A DNA stretch of 64,000 bases from Bacillus sp. BHET2 (GCF_005938125.1 NZ_VCQN01000001.1:558001-622000); one strand, 5' to 3'; shown: positions 26,681 through 37,117, counted from the first letter of the stretch. Numbers and translations: made by a program. The notes: generated by a model not told the origin, from the letters alone.

Positions 26681-27304
26681 GTGGACTACCTCCGTCACCA
26701 ATGGGAGCCATATTTGTCATACGGGCAGGTGTTCGAGTTTAGGAAGAATAAAGTGGTCTATCATCAAGGACAGGCGGGTCGGGGAATCTATTATTTGAAT
26801 AAGGGTGAAATAAAGATTACGCTCTTGTCCGACAAAGGGGATGAGCGTATTATCAACATGGTTCCCCCCGGGATGTTGTTTGGAGAGCACGGGATTCATG
26901 GGGAGGCATATTTGACAAGCGGGATAACGAACTGCCCATCAACGATTTACTATTTTTCCAACGATGCGATTGATGCAATCTGCAAGGATCATCCAGGGGC
27001 AGCCGCCATCTATACCGATTCATTAATTTACAAATTCAGGACCCTGGCTGAAATCATCGCTCACCTGGATAGTCCCATTGAGCAGCAGATGGCTTTCTAT
27101 TTACTGAAGCTTATTCAGGAAAACGGAAATGCCTCGATGAACCAGACGGCATTTTCAAAATACATTGGCACGTCCCGAATTACCGTGAACAAAATCATTC
27201 AGAAATGGAAACAGAAGGGGTACATCGAGCTTCAAAAACGAAAAATCGTCGTAAAAGATTTTCCTAAAATCAGGACGATTGCCCATAACCCCCATGAAGA
27301 TTAA
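26681..27304 (+). CDS. Crp/Fnr-family regulator, upstream copy
   Basis: A 207-residue protein. The cyclic-nucleotide-binding-like domain covers about residues 10-125 (VVYHQGQAGRGIYYLNKGEI, GMLFGEHGI) and a C-terminal helix-turn-helix has NQTAFSKYIGTSRITVNKII. The CAP arginine/serine cAMP pocket is not conserved, and no cysteine cluster for an iron-sulfur centre is seen. Its stop overlaps that of the convergent paralogue. It is a likely regulator of the adjacent aromatic operon (inference). GTG start. Confidence 0.83.
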   Translation: MDYLRHQWEPYLSYGQVFEFRKNKVVYHQGQAGRGIYYLNKGEIKITLLSDKGDERIINMVPPGMLFGEHGIHGEAYLTSGITNCPSTIYYFSNDAIDAICKDHPGAAAIYTDSLIYKFRTLAEIIAHLDSPIEQQMAFYLLKLIQENGNASMNQTAFSKYIGTSRITVNKIIQKWKQKGYIELQKRKIVVKDFPKIRTIAHNPHED

Positions 27305-27924
27305 CCAACCAGGTTTCTAAGGAAATCTGGTTTTTTTATGTAGTATTTTCGCTTGTCTACCTCAATGATCCCTGCTTCCTGCCATTGTTTTAGTACTTTA
27401 TAGACGGTGATTCTAGTCAGGCCTGTACAGCAGGCGAGATCTTGCTGTGAGATTGGAATCTCATAATTTTTGAATTCATCACAGATATTGTGGAGTAAAG
27501 CAGCAAGCTTTTGCTCTGATGTAAGCGCATTCATATTTATGCGATCTAAGAGGATTTTCATTTTATGGATGACGCTTTTGGAAAAGAGTTTGAAGAGTTC
27601 CGGGTGGGCAAGCATAAGTTTTCGAAATTCGTCTGCTGAGAAATGATAGACGACTGAATTCTTTACGGCAATCGCAGTTGTGAAATGAGTGTTCTGGTCA
27701 AGTGACTGGACTCCTAATAGCTGGTTGGGTATGACGATGTTAAGCATATTTTCTTTGCCGGCGGCTGTTACGGTAACAATCCGGACCAGGCCTTTATGTA
27801 AATAGTAAAATCCTTCTCCGAGATTGCCCTGCTGGTAAATGCATTCTTTTTTTCTGAAAAATTGGCGTGTCCCGTATTTTAAATAATCCTCCCAATGAAA
27901 AATTTCTTCGTAAACTGTGGCCAT
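27301..27924 (-). CDS. Crp/Fnr-family regulator, divergent from the aromatic operon
   Basis: A 207-residue paralogue of the previous protein: effector domain with CIYQQGNLGEGFYYLHKGLV and NQLLGVQSL, helix-turn-helix with SQQDLACCTGLTRITVYKVL. ATG 27924 is chosen because GGGAGG lies seven bases upstream. It faces away from the monooxygenase gene with about 200 bases between them, the usual position of a pathway-specific regulator. Its inducer could be anthranilate, 3-hydroxyanthranilate or a CoA thioester; the sequence does not say. Confidence 0.85.
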   Translation of the reverse strand: MATVYEEIFHWEDYLKYGTRQFFRKKECIYQQGNLGEGFYYLHKGLVRIVTVTAAGKENMLNIVIPNQLLGVQSLDQNTHFTTAIAVKNSVVYHFSADEFRKLMLAHPELFKLFSKSVIHKMKILLDRINMNALTSEQKLAALLHNICDEFKNYEIPISQQDLACCTGLTRITVYKVLKQWQEAGIIEVDKRKYYIKKPDFLRNLVG

Positions 27925-28121
27925 ACCATTACCTCCCAAAAAGTGAAGTTGATATCTAAGATAAGCATAGGGGAAACAGTGCCGAATTTCTATAAATATT
28001 TGGATAATTTTGATTTTTCCAAAACTATCTCAGGAAAAACGTTAAATAGGCTACAGTTAGAATGGAAAATTAGTATTAAAATCAGTATGAATTTTCAAAT
28101 AATATTTTCAGGAGGGTGTAT
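27925..28121. promoter_or_regulatory. Divergent promoter region of the aromatic operon
   Basis: This 197-base A/T-rich gap lies between the divergent Crp/Fnr gene and the monooxygenase gene and must hold both promoters. AGGAGG at 28110-28115 is the monooxygenase ribosome site. No convincing Crp/Fnr-type dyad could be fixed by eye. Confidence 0.5.
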
Positions 28122-29603
28122 ATGGGAATTAGGACTGGAGCTCAATATATCGAAGCGGTTAAAGCACGCAAACCTGAAGTTTGGCTTTCAGGTAAAAAGG
28201 TTGAGAATTTGTTTGAGGAACCGGTTTTCAAGCAGCCGATACTTGAAATCGCCAAGCTGTTTGACATGCAGCATGATCCTGAATTCCAGGATAAGATCAC
28301 TCATGTATGTGAGGAAACGGGAGAGCGGGTGAATAATTCCTTCCTTGTGCCGAAAAGCTACGAGGACTTAGTGAAGCGTCGCAACGTTTTCGAAGCATAT
28401 GCCAGGGCAACCTTTGGATTGATGGGAAGAACTCCGGATTTCTTGAACGTCGTGGTAACATCCATGTACTACAATTCTTGGTTCTTTGAAAAATACAACA
28501 AAAACTGGGCAGATAATGTCCGCAATTATTATAAATACCTCCGTGACAACGACATATTCCTGACTCATGCCATTATCAACCCGCAAAATGACCGCAGTAA
28601 AACGTCACATGAACAGAAGGATACGTATACCCATCTTGGTGCTGTGAAGGAAACTCCGGATGGCCTGGTTGTCAGGGGAGCAAAGATGCTTGCGACCCTT
28701 GCACCGGTGACAGATGAAGTGATCATTTACTCATTCCCTGGATTTGCCCCAGGTGATGAAAAATATGCACTGGCTTTTGCGATTCCGATTGATACCCCGG
28801 GGCTGCGTATAATCTGCCGCGAGCCGATGCAGGATGGAACACGTTCGTTCTTTGATCATCCCCTCGCTTCACGGTTCGAAGAGATGGATGCCTTGCTGGT
28901 GTTTGATGATGTGGTCGTTCCTTGGGACCGTATTTTCTTATATAACAATGTCGAAGCAGCCAACAAGCTGTATCCAATGACAGGCGCTGGTCAGCAGCCG
29001 GCACATCAATCAGGGGTCAGGGGCCTTGTGAAATTGGAATTCGCAACGCAAGTGGCCATGAAGGTGGCGGATACGATTGGCGTCGATGGATACTTGAATG
29101 TTCAGGAACAGCTTGGAGAGCTTGCCCAGTCACTTGAGTCGATCAGAGCGCTGTTAAAAGTGGCTGAATACGAGCATACGATGACCGAGCATGGAGAAGC
29201 AATGCCGGATTACGTCGCACTTGAAACCATCCGCGGCTTGCTGCCTACAATGTATCCCCGGGCAATCGAAGTCATCCAGATTATCGGTGCAGGCGGTTTG
29301 CTCATGTCCCCGACTGGAGCTGATTTTGAAAATGCAGCATTAAGAGATTCAATCGACAATTACTATGTCGGCCGTGAAGGCATTTCTTCTTTAGAGAGGG
29401 TAAGCATTTTCAAGCTTGCATGGGATCTGTGCGGTGAGGCATTCGGTCAGCGTTTGCTTCAATACGAGCGCTATTATACAGGTGATCCGATTCGTAAGAG
29501 GGGGATTTTCTATAACAACTATAAACGCCAGACACCACTCACAATGGTTGATGAAGCGTTGAAGGGCGGTCTTTTGGATAACAAGGAAGCGCTTACAAAT
29601 TAA
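28122..29603 (+). CDS. HpaB-family flavin monooxygenase, probable anthranilate 3-hydroxylase
   Basis: A 493-residue member of the 4-hydroxyphenylacetate 3-hydroxylase oxygenase family ([16 protein letters not shown] start; FNNEV-like [35 protein letters not shown]). It uses free reduced FAD. The next two genes encode an FAD synthetase and a flavin reductase, and 3-hydroxyanthranilate dioxygenase follows. That order matches the Geobacillus thermodenitrificans system that turns anthranilate into 3-hydroxyanthranilate. Substrate is therefore inferred from context; 4-hydroxyphenylacetate is less likely because no homoprotocatechuate genes are present. Confidence 0.85.
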   Translation: MGIRTGAQYIEAVKARKPEVWLSGKKVENLFEEPVFKQPILEIAKLFDMQHDPEFQDKITHVCEETGERVNNSFLVPKSYEDLVKRRNVFEAYARATFGLMGRTPDFLNVVVTSMYYNSWFFEKYNKNWADNVRNYYKYLRDNDIFLTHAIINPQNDRSKTSHEQKDTYTHLGAVKETPDGLVVRGAKMLATLAPVTDEVIIYSFPGFAPGDEKYALAFAIPIDTPGLRIICREPMQDGTRSFFDHPLASRFEEMDALLVFDDVVVPWDRIFLYNNVEAANKLYPMTGAGQQPAHQSGVRGLVKLEFATQVAMKVADTIGVDGYLNVQEQLGELAQSLESIRALLKVAEYEHTMTEHGEAMPDYVALETIRGLLPTMYPRAIEVIQIIGAGGLLMSPTGADFENAALRDSIDNYYVGREGISSLERVSIFKLAWDLCGEAFGQRLLQYERYYTGDPIRKRGIFYNNYKRQTPLTMVDEALKGGLLDNKEALTN

Positions 29604-29630
29604 TGAGCATTCCGAGGAGGTGATGGCTGG

Positions 29631-30194
29631 ATGGAAGCACATGTTTATTCTTCGTTGGAATTGCCTCGATCGGTGGTTGCCATTGGCGCTTTTGACGGTG
29701 TCCATCGGGGTCAACAAGCCGTAATACGCCAGTCAGTACAGAGAAGCAGGAAGCTCGGGGTTCCAAGTGTCGTGTATACCTTCGACCCGCCGCCCCGTGT
29801 GTTTTTTCAAGGAGCAAGGATGCTGACCCCCGTGGAGGAAAAGTTGGATAAAATAGGAAAACTGGGTACCCGGCATGCTGTGGTTGCCCGATTTGATGAA
29901 GTGTATGCAGAGAGAAGTGCATACGAATTTATCGGATGTTTGGCGAAGCTTAACCCGGTGGAGATCATTGTTGGCGGGGATTTCCACTTTGGCAAAGATC
30001 GATTGGGAGATCTAAAACTTCTTGAAAAATATTTTAACGTACGTGTAACAAAACCGGTATTCTGTCCTCAAGGCGGCGTGATCTCTTCATCCAGGATCCG
30101 CCAGCTGATTTCAGATGGGGAGCTTAACCTCTCGAAATCATTGCTAGGTTGGGAGCCTGGAGTTCATGCGAAGAATCATATTTTACAAGAATAG
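29631..30194 (+). CDS. Monofunctional FAD synthetase (RibF N-terminal type)
   Basis: At 187 residues it covers only the FMN adenylyltransferase half of RibF: VVAIGAFDGVHRGQQAVI nucleotide loop, TFDPPPRVFF, and late ISSSRIRQLISDGE. Housekeeping RibF is about 310 residues with a C-terminal riboflavin kinase domain, which is absent here. It would make FAD from FMN and ATP to feed the flavin-dependent monooxygenase. The start has GAGGTGATGG upstream. Position between oxygenase and reductase supports a dedicated cofactor-supply role. Confidence 0.85.
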   Translation: MEAHVYSSLELPRSVVAIGAFDGVHRGQQAVIRQSVQRSRKLGVPSVVYTFDPPPRVFFQGARMLTPVEEKLDKIGKLGTRHAVVARFDEVYAERSAYEFIGCLAKLNPVEIIVGGDFHFGKDRLGDLKLLEKYFNVRVTKPVFCPQGGVISSSRIRQLISDGELNLSKSLLGWEPGVHAKNHILQE

Positions 30195-30207
30195 GAGGCG
30201 AAAACGA

Positions 30208-30765
30208 ATGAAATTGCTCGGTATATCAGGCACCATCGTCGGAGCCAAGACAGGGATTGTGGTCCGTAAAGTGCTTGAAGAAGTGACAAAGAAGTACCCT
30301 GATATCGAGGTGGAAATGCTCGATATGATGGATTATAACGTTGAGTTCTGTGATGGCCGTCCTGCTGAAAAATATTCGGACGATACCAGGGCTGTGATTG
30401 AAAAAGTATCGTCTGCCGATTTTTATGTGATTGGAACACCTATTTTCCAGGGCTCGATTCCAGGGGTATTGAAGAACCTATTTGATTTGATCCACCCGGC
30501 CGCCTTCAGGAATAAGGTGATGGGGTTTGTCGCAAATGGTGGAACGTATCAGCATTTTCTCGTAATCGAAAACCAGTTGAAGCCCATTGCTGGTTATTTC
30601 CGGGCCTTCGTTGCACCTTGCCATGTATACGCAACCTTCGATCATTTCAACCTGGAAAACCAAATCGTAGATGAGGATTTGTTGAATCGGATTTCAATTC
30701 TCGCAGATGAAGTGGTCCATATGCAAAGGTCATTAAAAGGAAGTCCGGTCGAGATGGCAGACTGA
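30208..30765 (+). CDS. NAD(P)H-dependent flavin reductase of the monooxygenase
   Basis: A 185-residue flavodoxin-fold protein of the NADPH-dependent FMN reductase family: MKLLGISGTIVGAKTGI phosphate loop, YVIGTPIFQGSIPGVLKNLF and MGFVANGGTY. ATG 30208 follows AGGAGGCG. It should reduce FAD with NAD(P)H and hand it to the HpaB-like oxygenase two genes upstream, as its equivalent does in the Geobacillus anthranilate system. Confidence 0.85.
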   Translation: MKLLGISGTIVGAKTGIVVRKVLEEVTKKYPDIEVEMLDMMDYNVEFCDGRPAEKYSDDTRAVIEKVSSADFYVIGTPIFQGSIPGVLKNLFDLIHPAAFRNKVMGFVANGGTYQHFLVIENQLKPIAGYFRAFVAPCHVYATFDHFNLENQIVDEDLLNRISILADEVVHMQRSLKGSPVEMAD

Positions 30766-30862
30766 TTGTAATAAGAGATATGAGATGAATTGTAGTAAAA
30801 GCTGGTAATGCCAAGAAGAATCTTTAACTGATATTACAAGAATCGAAGGGAGACGAGGAAAT

Positions 30863-31402
30863 ATGAAAAGTCAATTTGTACCGATTAATCTAATGCAATT
30901 TATTGAGGAAAATAGAGATCAGCTCAAACCACCGGTCAACAATAAGGTGATCTGGAAGGATGCTGAGCTGATGGTCATGCTTCTAGGAGGACCGAACAAA
31001 AGACGCGATTTCCACGTTGATCCGTCCGAAGAGGTTTTCTATCAAATACAGGGCAGTTGTTATGTAGAGGTTATCAATGCAGAAGGAAAGCGTGAAGTAG
31101 TGGAGGTAAAGGAAGGTGAAATGTTTCTTCTTCCAGCGAACGTTCCGCATTCTCCGCACCGAGTGGAGAACACGATCGGACTTGTTATCGAACGCAACCG
31201 TGCACAAGGTGAACTTGAGGACTTTGTTTGGTTCTGTGATGAGTGCGACCATGAAATGCACCGTGCCACGATTCAACTGACTAACATTGAAAAGCAGGTA
31301 AAGGAAGCCATTGCAAGCTTTAATGGAAACGAGGAACTTCGCAAGTGTGAAAATTGTGGATACATGATGCCTCCGGAAGCGAGTGAATGGAAATGCGAGT
31401 AG
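30863..31402 (+). CDS. nbaC: 3-hydroxyanthranilate 3,4-dioxygenase
   Basis: A 179-residue cupin. It has metal ligands in RRDFHVDPSEE (His51, Glu57) and LPANVPHSPHR (His near 96), and the substrate-binding Arg47. The bacterial-type C-terminal rubredoxin-like site is complete, with CDEC and CENC pairs. The length and order fit bacterial NbaC. It opens the ring of 3-hydroxyanthranilate to 2-amino-3-carboxymuconate semialdehyde. About 100 bases separate it from the reductase gene, and its end overlaps the decarboxylase start. Confidence 0.93.
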   Translation: MKSQFVPINLMQFIEENRDQLKPPVNNKVIWKDAELMVMLLGGPNKRRDFHVDPSEEVFYQIQGSCYVEVINAEGKREVVEVKEGEMFLLPANVPHSPHRVENTIGLVIERNRAQGELEDFVWFCDECDHEMHRATIQLTNIEKQVKEAIASFNGNEELRKCENCGYMMPPEASEWKCE

Positions 31403-32397
31403 ACTTCCATACCCATATCATTCCTGAGGATTTCAGCGAGCTGACGAAGCGTTTCGGCGGCGACAAATGGCCGAAGCTGGAGCGTACTTGTGCATGCGGT
31501 GCAAACATCATGATTGCCGGGAAAGTGTTCCGTGAAGTGACAGACCAGGTGTGGAACGCTGAGAAGAGGATTAAGGATATGGAGAGGGAAGGGGTCGATA
31601 TGCAAGTTCTTTCTCCCATTCCTGTAACGTTCTCATACTGGGCACCAGCTGAAGAAGCAGAAATTTTGGCTCGTGTTCAAAATGATTTTATCGCTGACCT
31701 GGTAAACCAGTACCCGACTAAGTTCATTGGACTGGGTGCTGTGCCGATGCAGAATGTAGATGTAGCAATCCGGGAAATGGACCGCTGCAAGCATGAATTA
31801 GGCATGAGCGGCATAGAGATTGGCACAAATATAAACGGTATGAACCTTGATGATCCTGGTTTAATTGAGTTTTTTGAGATGGCTGAAAAATGGGATGTTC
31901 CATTGTTTATCCACCCATGGGAAACACTTGGCAAGGAGCGGATGCCTCGTCACAACCTCATGTATACAGTAGGGATGCCGAGTGAAACGGCTCTGGCTGG
32001 AGGAAGTTTGATCCTTGGCGGAATCATGGATAAATTCCCTAAGCTGAAAATCTGCCTGGCTCATGGCGGCGGCTCGCTGCCCTATTTGCTGCCTCGTCTT
32101 GATCAAGGGTGGAAAGTCTGGCCGCACCTGCGTCTTCTGGATAAGCCACCCAGCCATTACGCAAAACAGTTTTACTATGATTCCCTTGTAAATGAACCAG
32201 TGAACCTGAACTACTTAGTGCAGAATTTCGGCCATGAACGAATCATTATGGGCTCTGATTATCCATTCCTGTTAAGAGAGGTCCCGCCGGGTAAGGTCAT
32301 TGATGAAACGGTTGGATTGTCAAAGGAACAAACGGAAGCAATACTTGGTAAAAATGCGCTACGGTTCTTGAATATACCAGTCAAAGTGGGGAGTTGA
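31387..32397 (+). CDS. nbaD: 2-amino-3-carboxymuconate-6-semialdehyde decarboxylase
   Basis: A 336-residue amidohydrolase-fold protein of the ACMSD family. It has metal motif VDFHTHIIP at the start, DMQVLSPIPVTFSYW, LFIHPWETLG, LAHGGGSLPYLLPRLDQGW and GSDYPFLL with the last Asp ligand. It removes CO2 from the product of the dioxygenase to give 2-aminomuconate semialdehyde. The start overlaps the dioxygenase stop by 16 bases; ATG 31393 is an alternative. Coupled expression avoids build-up of a compound that otherwise closes to quinolinate. Confidence 0.92.
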   Translation: MEMRVDFHTHIIPEDFSELTKRFGGDKWPKLERTCACGANIMIAGKVFREVTDQVWNAEKRIKDMEREGVDMQVLSPIPVTFSYWAPAEEAEILARVQNDFIADLVNQYPTKFIGLGAVPMQNVDVAIREMDRCKHELGMSGIEIGTNINGMNLDDPGLIEFFEMAEKWDVPLFIHPWETLGKERMPRHNLMYTVGMPSETALAGGSLILGGIMDKFPKLKICLAHGGGSLPYLLPRLDQGWKVWPHLRLLDKPPSHYAKQFYYDSLVNEPVNLNYLVQNFGHERIIMGSDYPFLLREVPPGKVIDETVGLSKEQTEAILGKNALRFLNIPVKVGS

Positions 32398-32401
32398 TTT
32401 G

Positions 32402-32881
32402 ATGAAACAGGTACAGGTGACACCTGAAGAACGCTTGAAGGAACTTGGCCTGAACTTGCCGGCTCCACGCCCTGCAGCAGGGAACTATGCAAGCTGTGTA
32501 AGGACCGGCAATCTGATTTTCACATCCGGCCAGGGGACGAATGAATACCGGGGACGACTTGGGGAGGATGTTTCGGTTGAAATCGGCTATGATGCAGCGA
32601 AACAATGCATGCTGAACCTTTTGACAGTTCTAAAGCAGGAACTGGGTGAGTTAAGCAAAGTGAAGCGGGTTGTAAAAGTGCTTGGTTTCGTGAACAGCAC
32701 CCCTGACTTTACCGATCAGCCGAAGGTCTTGAATGGTGCCTCGGATCTGCTCGTGCAGGTGTTTGGGGAGTTCGGGAAGCATGGCCGTTCTGCTGTAGGC
32801 ATGGCGCAGCTGCCCCTTAACAATGCCGTCGAGGTTGAAATGATTGTTGAAGTCGAGGATGAGGAGGGTGTTTTAAGATGA
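32402..32881 (+). CDS. RidA-family protein, probable 2-aminomuconate deaminase
   Basis: A 159-residue YjgF/RidA-fold protein ([45 protein letters not shown]). Placed between ACMSD and the semialdehyde dehydrogenase, it is the expected 2-aminomuconate deaminase, which is a RidA-type enzyme in the nitrobenzoate and aminophenol pathways. It releases ammonia and gives 4-oxalocrotonate. A general RidA imine hydrolase role is the alternative. ATG 32402 preferred over TTG 32399. Confidence 0.8.
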   Translation: MKQVQVTPEERLKELGLNLPAPRPAAGNYASCVRTGNLIFTSGQGTNEYRGRLGEDVSVEIGYDAAKQCMLNLLTVLKQELGELSKVKRVVKVLGFVNSTPDFTDQPKVLNGASDLLVQVFGEFGKHGRSAVGMAQLPLNNAVEVEMIVEVEDEEGVLR

Positions 32882-34338
32882 AACTGACTCAACCACAAAA
32901 ATTAAAAGATGCCAAACTCTTTATTTATGGTGAATACCGTGATGCGATGTCTTGTGAAACCTTTGATACGATTGATCCTTCGACCAATAGAAAGCTCGCT
33001 TCGGTTGCTAAAGCTGGTGTTGAGGATGCTAAACACGCGATTGATGTAGCACAAAAGACGTTCGATAGCGGTGTTTGGAGCAAGATGTCGGTTGCTGAAA
33101 GGTCAAAGATATTGTGCAGAATGTCTGACCTGGTCATGGAAAAGGTTGATGAATTGGCACTGGTTGAAACCCTCGATGTCGGGAAGCCGATTAAGGAGAG
33201 CCGGGGGTTTGATATTCCCCGGGCAGCTGCGAATTTGCGCTTCTTTGCTGAAATGGCTAACTACATAAACCATGAGCATTATGACCAGGCACGATACATG
33301 TCTTATTCAAAATATGCTCCCGCTGGTGTGACAAGCCTGATCATTCCATGGAATCTCCCATTCATGCAAATGACATGGAAGGCATCGGCGGCAATGGCTG
33401 CAGGCAATACAGTTGTAGTAAAGCCAGCTTCTTATACTCCATTAAGCGCAGTGATGCTCGGGGAAATTGCCAATGAGGCAGGGCTGCCACCAGGGGTGTT
33501 GAATATTATCACGGGTCCTGGAGGGACAGTCGGAACAGAATTGACTAGAAATCCATCCGTAAGACGAATTTCATTTGTCGGTGATAGCACGACTGGCCGC
33601 ACGGTGATGCAGAATGCCGCATCTCAGCTGATTCCCGTTTCTCTGGAGCTAGGCGGAAAGTCCGCGAATATCGTGTTTGAAGATGCTGATTTGGAGGAAG
33701 CGGTTGCCGGGTCGATTGAAGCCATCTTCAGAAATCAGGGTGAGATTTGTCTGGCAGGATCACGTCTGCTTGTCCAGGAAAGCATTTACGATCGATTTTT
33801 GGAGAAGTTTGTGGAAGCAGCACGTGCCATCAAAGTCGGTAATCCACTTGATGAGGATACAGATATGGGTGCTCTTGTTTCAAAGGGACATCTCGAGACA
33901 GTTGATGGATATGTGCAAGTCGGTCTGCAAGAAGGTGCGAAGCTGGCAACTGGCGGAAAGACTATTACCTCCCTTGGAGAAGGCAATTTCTATGAACCTA
34001 CTGTTCTGTATGATGTAGACAATAAAATGCGTGTCGCCCAGGAAGAGATCTTCGGCCCTGTACTGACTGTCATTCCTTTTAAAACGGAAGAAGATGCAGT
34101 ACAAATGGCCAATGATTCCATGTACGGTCTGGCTGGCGTCGTGTGGACAAATGATCTGCGCCGTGCCCATCGTGTAGCAGCTAATGTAAATACTGGCCTG
34201 CTGTGGATCAACTGCTGGTATTACCGCGACTTACGCACACCGTTTGGCGGATCGAAAGCGAGCGGCATAGGACGTGAAGGCGGCAGGCACAGCTTCGAGT
34301 TTTATACCGAAGCAAAGACGATCACCATGAAGCTATAG
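32878..34338 (+). CDS. 2-aminomuconate semialdehyde dehydrogenase
   Basis: A 486-residue aldehyde dehydrogenase with all marks: [35 protein letters not shown] carrying the general base Glu, [20 protein letters not shown] with catalytic Cys, and [13 protein letters not shown]. It is of the hydroxymuconic/aminomuconic semialdehyde dehydrogenase class by context. It oxidises 2-aminomuconate semialdehyde with NAD to 2-aminomuconate. Start overlaps the deaminase stop by 4 bases. Confidence 0.9.
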   Translation: MKLTQPQKLKDAKLFIYGEYRDAMSCETFDTIDPSTNRKLASVAKAGVEDAKHAIDVAQKTFDSGVWSKMSVAERSKILCRMSDLVMEKVDELALVETLDVGKPIKESRGFDIPRAAANLRFFAEMANYINHEHYDQARYMSYSKYAPAGVTSLIIPWNLPFMQMTWKASAAMAAGNTVVVKPASYTPLSAVMLGEIANEAGLPPGVLNIITGPGGTVGTELTRNPSVRRISFVGDSTTGRTVMQNAASQLIPVSLELGGKSANIVFEDADLEEAVAGSIEAIFRNQGEICLAGSRLLVQESIYDRFLEKFVEAARAIKVGNPLDEDTDMGALVSKGHLETVDGYVQVGLQEGAKLATGGKTITSLGEGNFYEPTVLYDVDNKMRVAQEEIFGPVLTVIPFKTEEDAVQMANDSMYGLAGVVWTNDLRRAHRVAANVNTGLLWINCWYYRDLRTPFGGSKASGIGREGGRHSFEFYTEAKTITMKL

Positions 34339-34394
34339 AAGGAAGCGCATAGCTTGATAGAAAATATTAAATGGTAGAAAAGGAGGGTGAATCG

Positions 34395-35174
34395 ATGAAT
34401 GCGTCGATCGAAAACATTGCTCATACACTTTTAAAGGCGGAAAAAAGCAAAGAAGCGGTATCACCGTTAACTTCACAATTTACGAATCTTAATGTAACGG
34501 ACGCCTACCACGTTCAGCTGGAGGTCATAAAGAGAAAGCTTAAAGGAGGCCGCACGGTCATCGGCAAAAAAGTTGGCCTGACCAGTGTCGCGATGCAAAG
34601 AATGCTTGGAGTGGATGAGCCTGATTATGGTCATTTGCTGGATGATATGAAAGTGGAAAATGGCGGAACAGTAAAGATGTCCAACTTCCTCAGTCCTAAA
34701 ATTGAGGCGGAAATCGGCTTTGTATTAAGCGAAGACTTAGAAGGTCCGAATGTTACTTTTCTGGATGTGTTGATGGCAACGGATTGCGTGGTACCGACCC
34801 TTGAGATTATCGACAGCCGGATTGCTGATTGGAAAATCGGTCTTGTTGATACGGTTGCTGATAATGGATCATCGGCGATGGTTGTGGTTGGAGAGCAAAT
34901 GACAGACATCACCGGAATCGACCTTCGCAGTGTAGGGATGATTTTATCCAAGAATGGTGAAATGATTGCGACAGGATCAGGTGCTGCTGCTCTTGGGCAT
35001 CCGGCACATGCGATTGCCTGGCTGGCAAATAAACTTCATGAATTCGGAATTACCCTTAAGGCTGGAGAACTGATTTTGCCGGGAGCACTTTCTGCGGCGA
35101 TTACAGTAGCTGAAGGAGATACAGTTACAGCTCAATTCGGTCCGGTCGGATCTGTGTCAGTCACTTTTGAATAG
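34395..35174 (+). CDS. 2-oxopent-4-enoate hydratase
   Basis: A 259-residue protein of the hydratase/decarboxylase (FAH-like) family: [48 protein letters not shown] and [10 protein letters not shown] paralogue at 37121 shares this layout. The present one better fits the hydratase, with GxDEPDYG and the complete [10 protein letters not shown] stretch. It adds water to 2-hydroxypenta-2,4-dienoate giving 4-hydroxy-2-oxovalerate. ATG 34395 follows AGGAGGG. Confidence 0.85.
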   Translation: MNASIENIAHTLLKAEKSKEAVSPLTSQFTNLNVTDAYHVQLEVIKRKLKGGRTVIGKKVGLTSVAMQRMLGVDEPDYGHLLDDMKVENGGTVKMSNFLSPKIEAEIGFVLSEDLEGPNVTFLDVLMATDCVVPTLEIIDSRIADWKIGLVDTVADNGSSAMVVVGEQMTDITGIDLRSVGMILSKNGEMIATGSGAAALGHPAHAIAWLANKLHEFGITLKAGELILPGALSAAITVAEGDTVTAQFGPVGSVSVTFE

Positions 35175-35187
35175 AGGAGTGGAAGAA

Positions 35188-36078
35188 TTGGCAAAAATCA
35201 AAGCAGCAATCATTGGTTCTGGAAATATCGGAACAGATCTAATGTATAAACTTGAACGGAGTAAAGTCATCGATCTCCAGGCGATGATTGGGATCGACCC
35301 CGAGTCCGATGGCTTGAAGCGTGCGAAGGAACGGGGCTATCTTGCCTTCGATAATGGCATCCAGGCATTAAAAGATCATCCTGAAATCGCAGACATCGTA
35401 TTTGATGCTACATCTGCAAAGACCCATGTAAGACATGCTAAGGTACTCGCTGAATTGGAGAAGCTTGCCATTGATCTGACTCCGGCAGCTAGAGGCCCAT
35501 TCGTCTCACCAGCCGTCAAAAATGAACATTACCTAGATGAAAAGAACGTCAATATGATTACTTGTGGAGGTCAGGCGACGATTCCGATTGTCCATGCGAT
35601 CAACTCGGTCGCCGATGTAAGTTACGCGGAGATTGTAGCAACGATTTCGTCCAAGAGTGCAGGACCGGGCACGCGTGCAAACATTGATGAATTCACGATT
35701 ACAACCCGCCGGGGAATGGAAGTAGTGGGTGGTGCCGACAAGGGGAAGGCCTTGATTATTCTCAATCCCGCAGAGCCCCCGATTTTAATGCGTGACACCA
35801 TTTATTGTGAAGTGAAAAATATGGATGAAGGTGCGATTACAAAATCGATTGAGCATATGGTCGAAACGGTGAAGCAATATGTTCCTGGATATCGCCTCAA
35901 ACAGGATCCCTTATTTGATGGAAACAAAGTGACGGTTTTCATTGAGGTCGAAGGTGCGGGGGACTATTTCCCGGTGTATGCAGGAAACCTTGATATCATG
36001 ACGGCTGCGGCGACCCGGGTTGCTGAGGATTTTGCGATCCATATACTTGAAAAACAGAGTGTCAAATCGAAAGGCTAG
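35188..36078 (+). CDS. mhpF: Acetaldehyde dehydrogenase (acylating)
   Basis: A 296-residue protein with the NAD-binding [19 protein letters not shown], catalytic Cys in [15 protein letters not shown], and [16 protein letters not shown]. It converts acetaldehyde, NAD and CoA to acetyl-CoA, normally in a channelled complex with the aldolase encoded next. TTG 35188 is used because GAGGAG is eight bases upstream; the alternative TTG at 35167 overlaps the previous stop. Confidence 0.92.
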   Translation: MAKIKAAIIGSGNIGTDLMYKLERSKVIDLQAMIGIDPESDGLKRAKERGYLAFDNGIQALKDHPEIADIVFDATSAKTHVRHAKVLAELEKLAIDLTPAARGPFVSPAVKNEHYLDEKNVNMITCGGQATIPIVHAINSVADVSYAEIVATISSKSAGPGTRANIDEFTITTRRGMEVVGGADKGKALIILNPAEPPILMRDTIYCEVKNMDEGAITKSIEHMVETVKQYVPGYRLKQDPLFDGNKVTVFIEVEGAGDYFPVYAGNLDIMTAAATRVAEDFAIHILEKQSVKSKG

Positions 36079-36088
36079 GTGAATTTTT

Positions 36089-37117
36089 TTGAATCGCAAA
36101 AGTGATAAGCCTATCAAGATTACGGAAGTTTGCCTGCGTGACGGGAGCCATGTCATGCAGCATCAATATACAAAAGAACAGGTGCGACGTGTCACCCGCG
36201 AACTTGATGATGCAGGAATGCATTACATTGAAGTGAGCCATGGCGATGGAATAGGAGGCTCGACGCTGCAGTATGGAAAGTCCCTCGTTGATGAGATGGA
36301 ACTGATCGAAGCAGCTGTCGATGAATGTAAAAACTCAAAGGTCGCTGTGCTTCTTATACCTGGAATCGGTACAGTACATGAGCTAAAGCAGGCACATCAG
36401 CTAGGGGCGGGTCTGGTCAGGGTAGCCACACATGTTACAGAAGCTGACGTTTCGGCCCAGCATATCAGTATGGCGCGGGAGCTGGGAATGGAGACACTTG
36501 GATTTCTGATGATGGCCCATATGGCTCCGACTGAAAAATTGGTCGAGCAGGCGAAACTGATGGAAAGCTATGGAGCTCAGGCAGTATATGTGACTGATTC
36601 TGCAGGAGCCCTTTTGCCCCATGAAGTAAAAGAGAAAATCGCAGCACTAAGAGATACATTGTCTATTGAAGTAGGTTTCCATGCTCATAATAATCTCTCA
36701 TTGGCCGTTTCGAATACACTGGCAGCTATTGAAGAAGGTGCTACGAGAATCGATGGAAGTGTCAGATGTCTGGGTGCCGGTGCGGGGAACGCTCAAACTG
36801 AAGTTTTATTGTCCGTATTGGACCGAATGGGTATGGACGTAGGGATTGATATTTATAAAATGATGGATTTGGCTGAAAATACGGTTGGGCCAATGATTCC
36901 AAGGCCTCAGGAAATTAACAGAGGCAGCCTGCTTTTGGGATATGCCGGGGTGTATTCCAGTTTCCTGCTGCATGCTGAACGGGCCGGCCAGAGATTTGGT
37001 ATTGATTCAAGAGATATTTTAATAGAGTTAGGCAAAAGGAAAGTTGTAGGCGGCCAGGAGGATATGATCCTTGATGTTGCTGCCGAATTGGCAAAAGCAC
37101 GAAAGCTGGAGGTGTAA
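36089..37117 (+). CDS. mhpE: 4-hydroxy-2-oxovalerate aldolase
   Basis: A 342-residue HMGL-like TIM barrel: ITEVCLRDGSHVMQHQYT with the metal Asp, EVSHGDGIGGSTLQYG, YVTDSAGALLPHEV, VGFHAHNNLSLAVSNT and DGSVRCLGAGAGNAQTE. It splits 4-hydroxy-2-oxovalerate into pyruvate and acetaldehyde and pairs with the upstream dehydrogenase. TTG start with TAGGTGA seven bases before it. Confidence 0.93.
   Translation: MNRKSDKPIKITEVCLRDGSHVMQHQYTKEQVRRVTRELDDAGMHYIEVSHGDGIGGSTLQYGKSLVDEMELIEAAVDECKNSKVAVLLIPGIGTVHELKQAHQLGAGLVRVATHVTEADVSAQHISMARELGMETLGFLMMAHMAPTEKLVEQAKLMESYGAQAVYVTDSAGALLPHEVKEKIAALRDTLSIEVGFHAHNNLSLAVSNTLAAIEEGATRIDGSVRCLGAGAGNAQTEVLLSVLDRMGMDVGIDIYKMMDLAENTVGPMIPRPQEINRGSLLLGYAGVYSSFLLHAERAGQRFGIDSRDILIELGKRKVVGGQEDMILDVAAELAKARKLEV

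Noticed and set aside
28122-30765. 4-Hydroxyphenylacetate degradation genes
   Set aside because: Homoprotocatechuate pathway genes are missing, while 3-hydroxyanthranilate genes follow directly.
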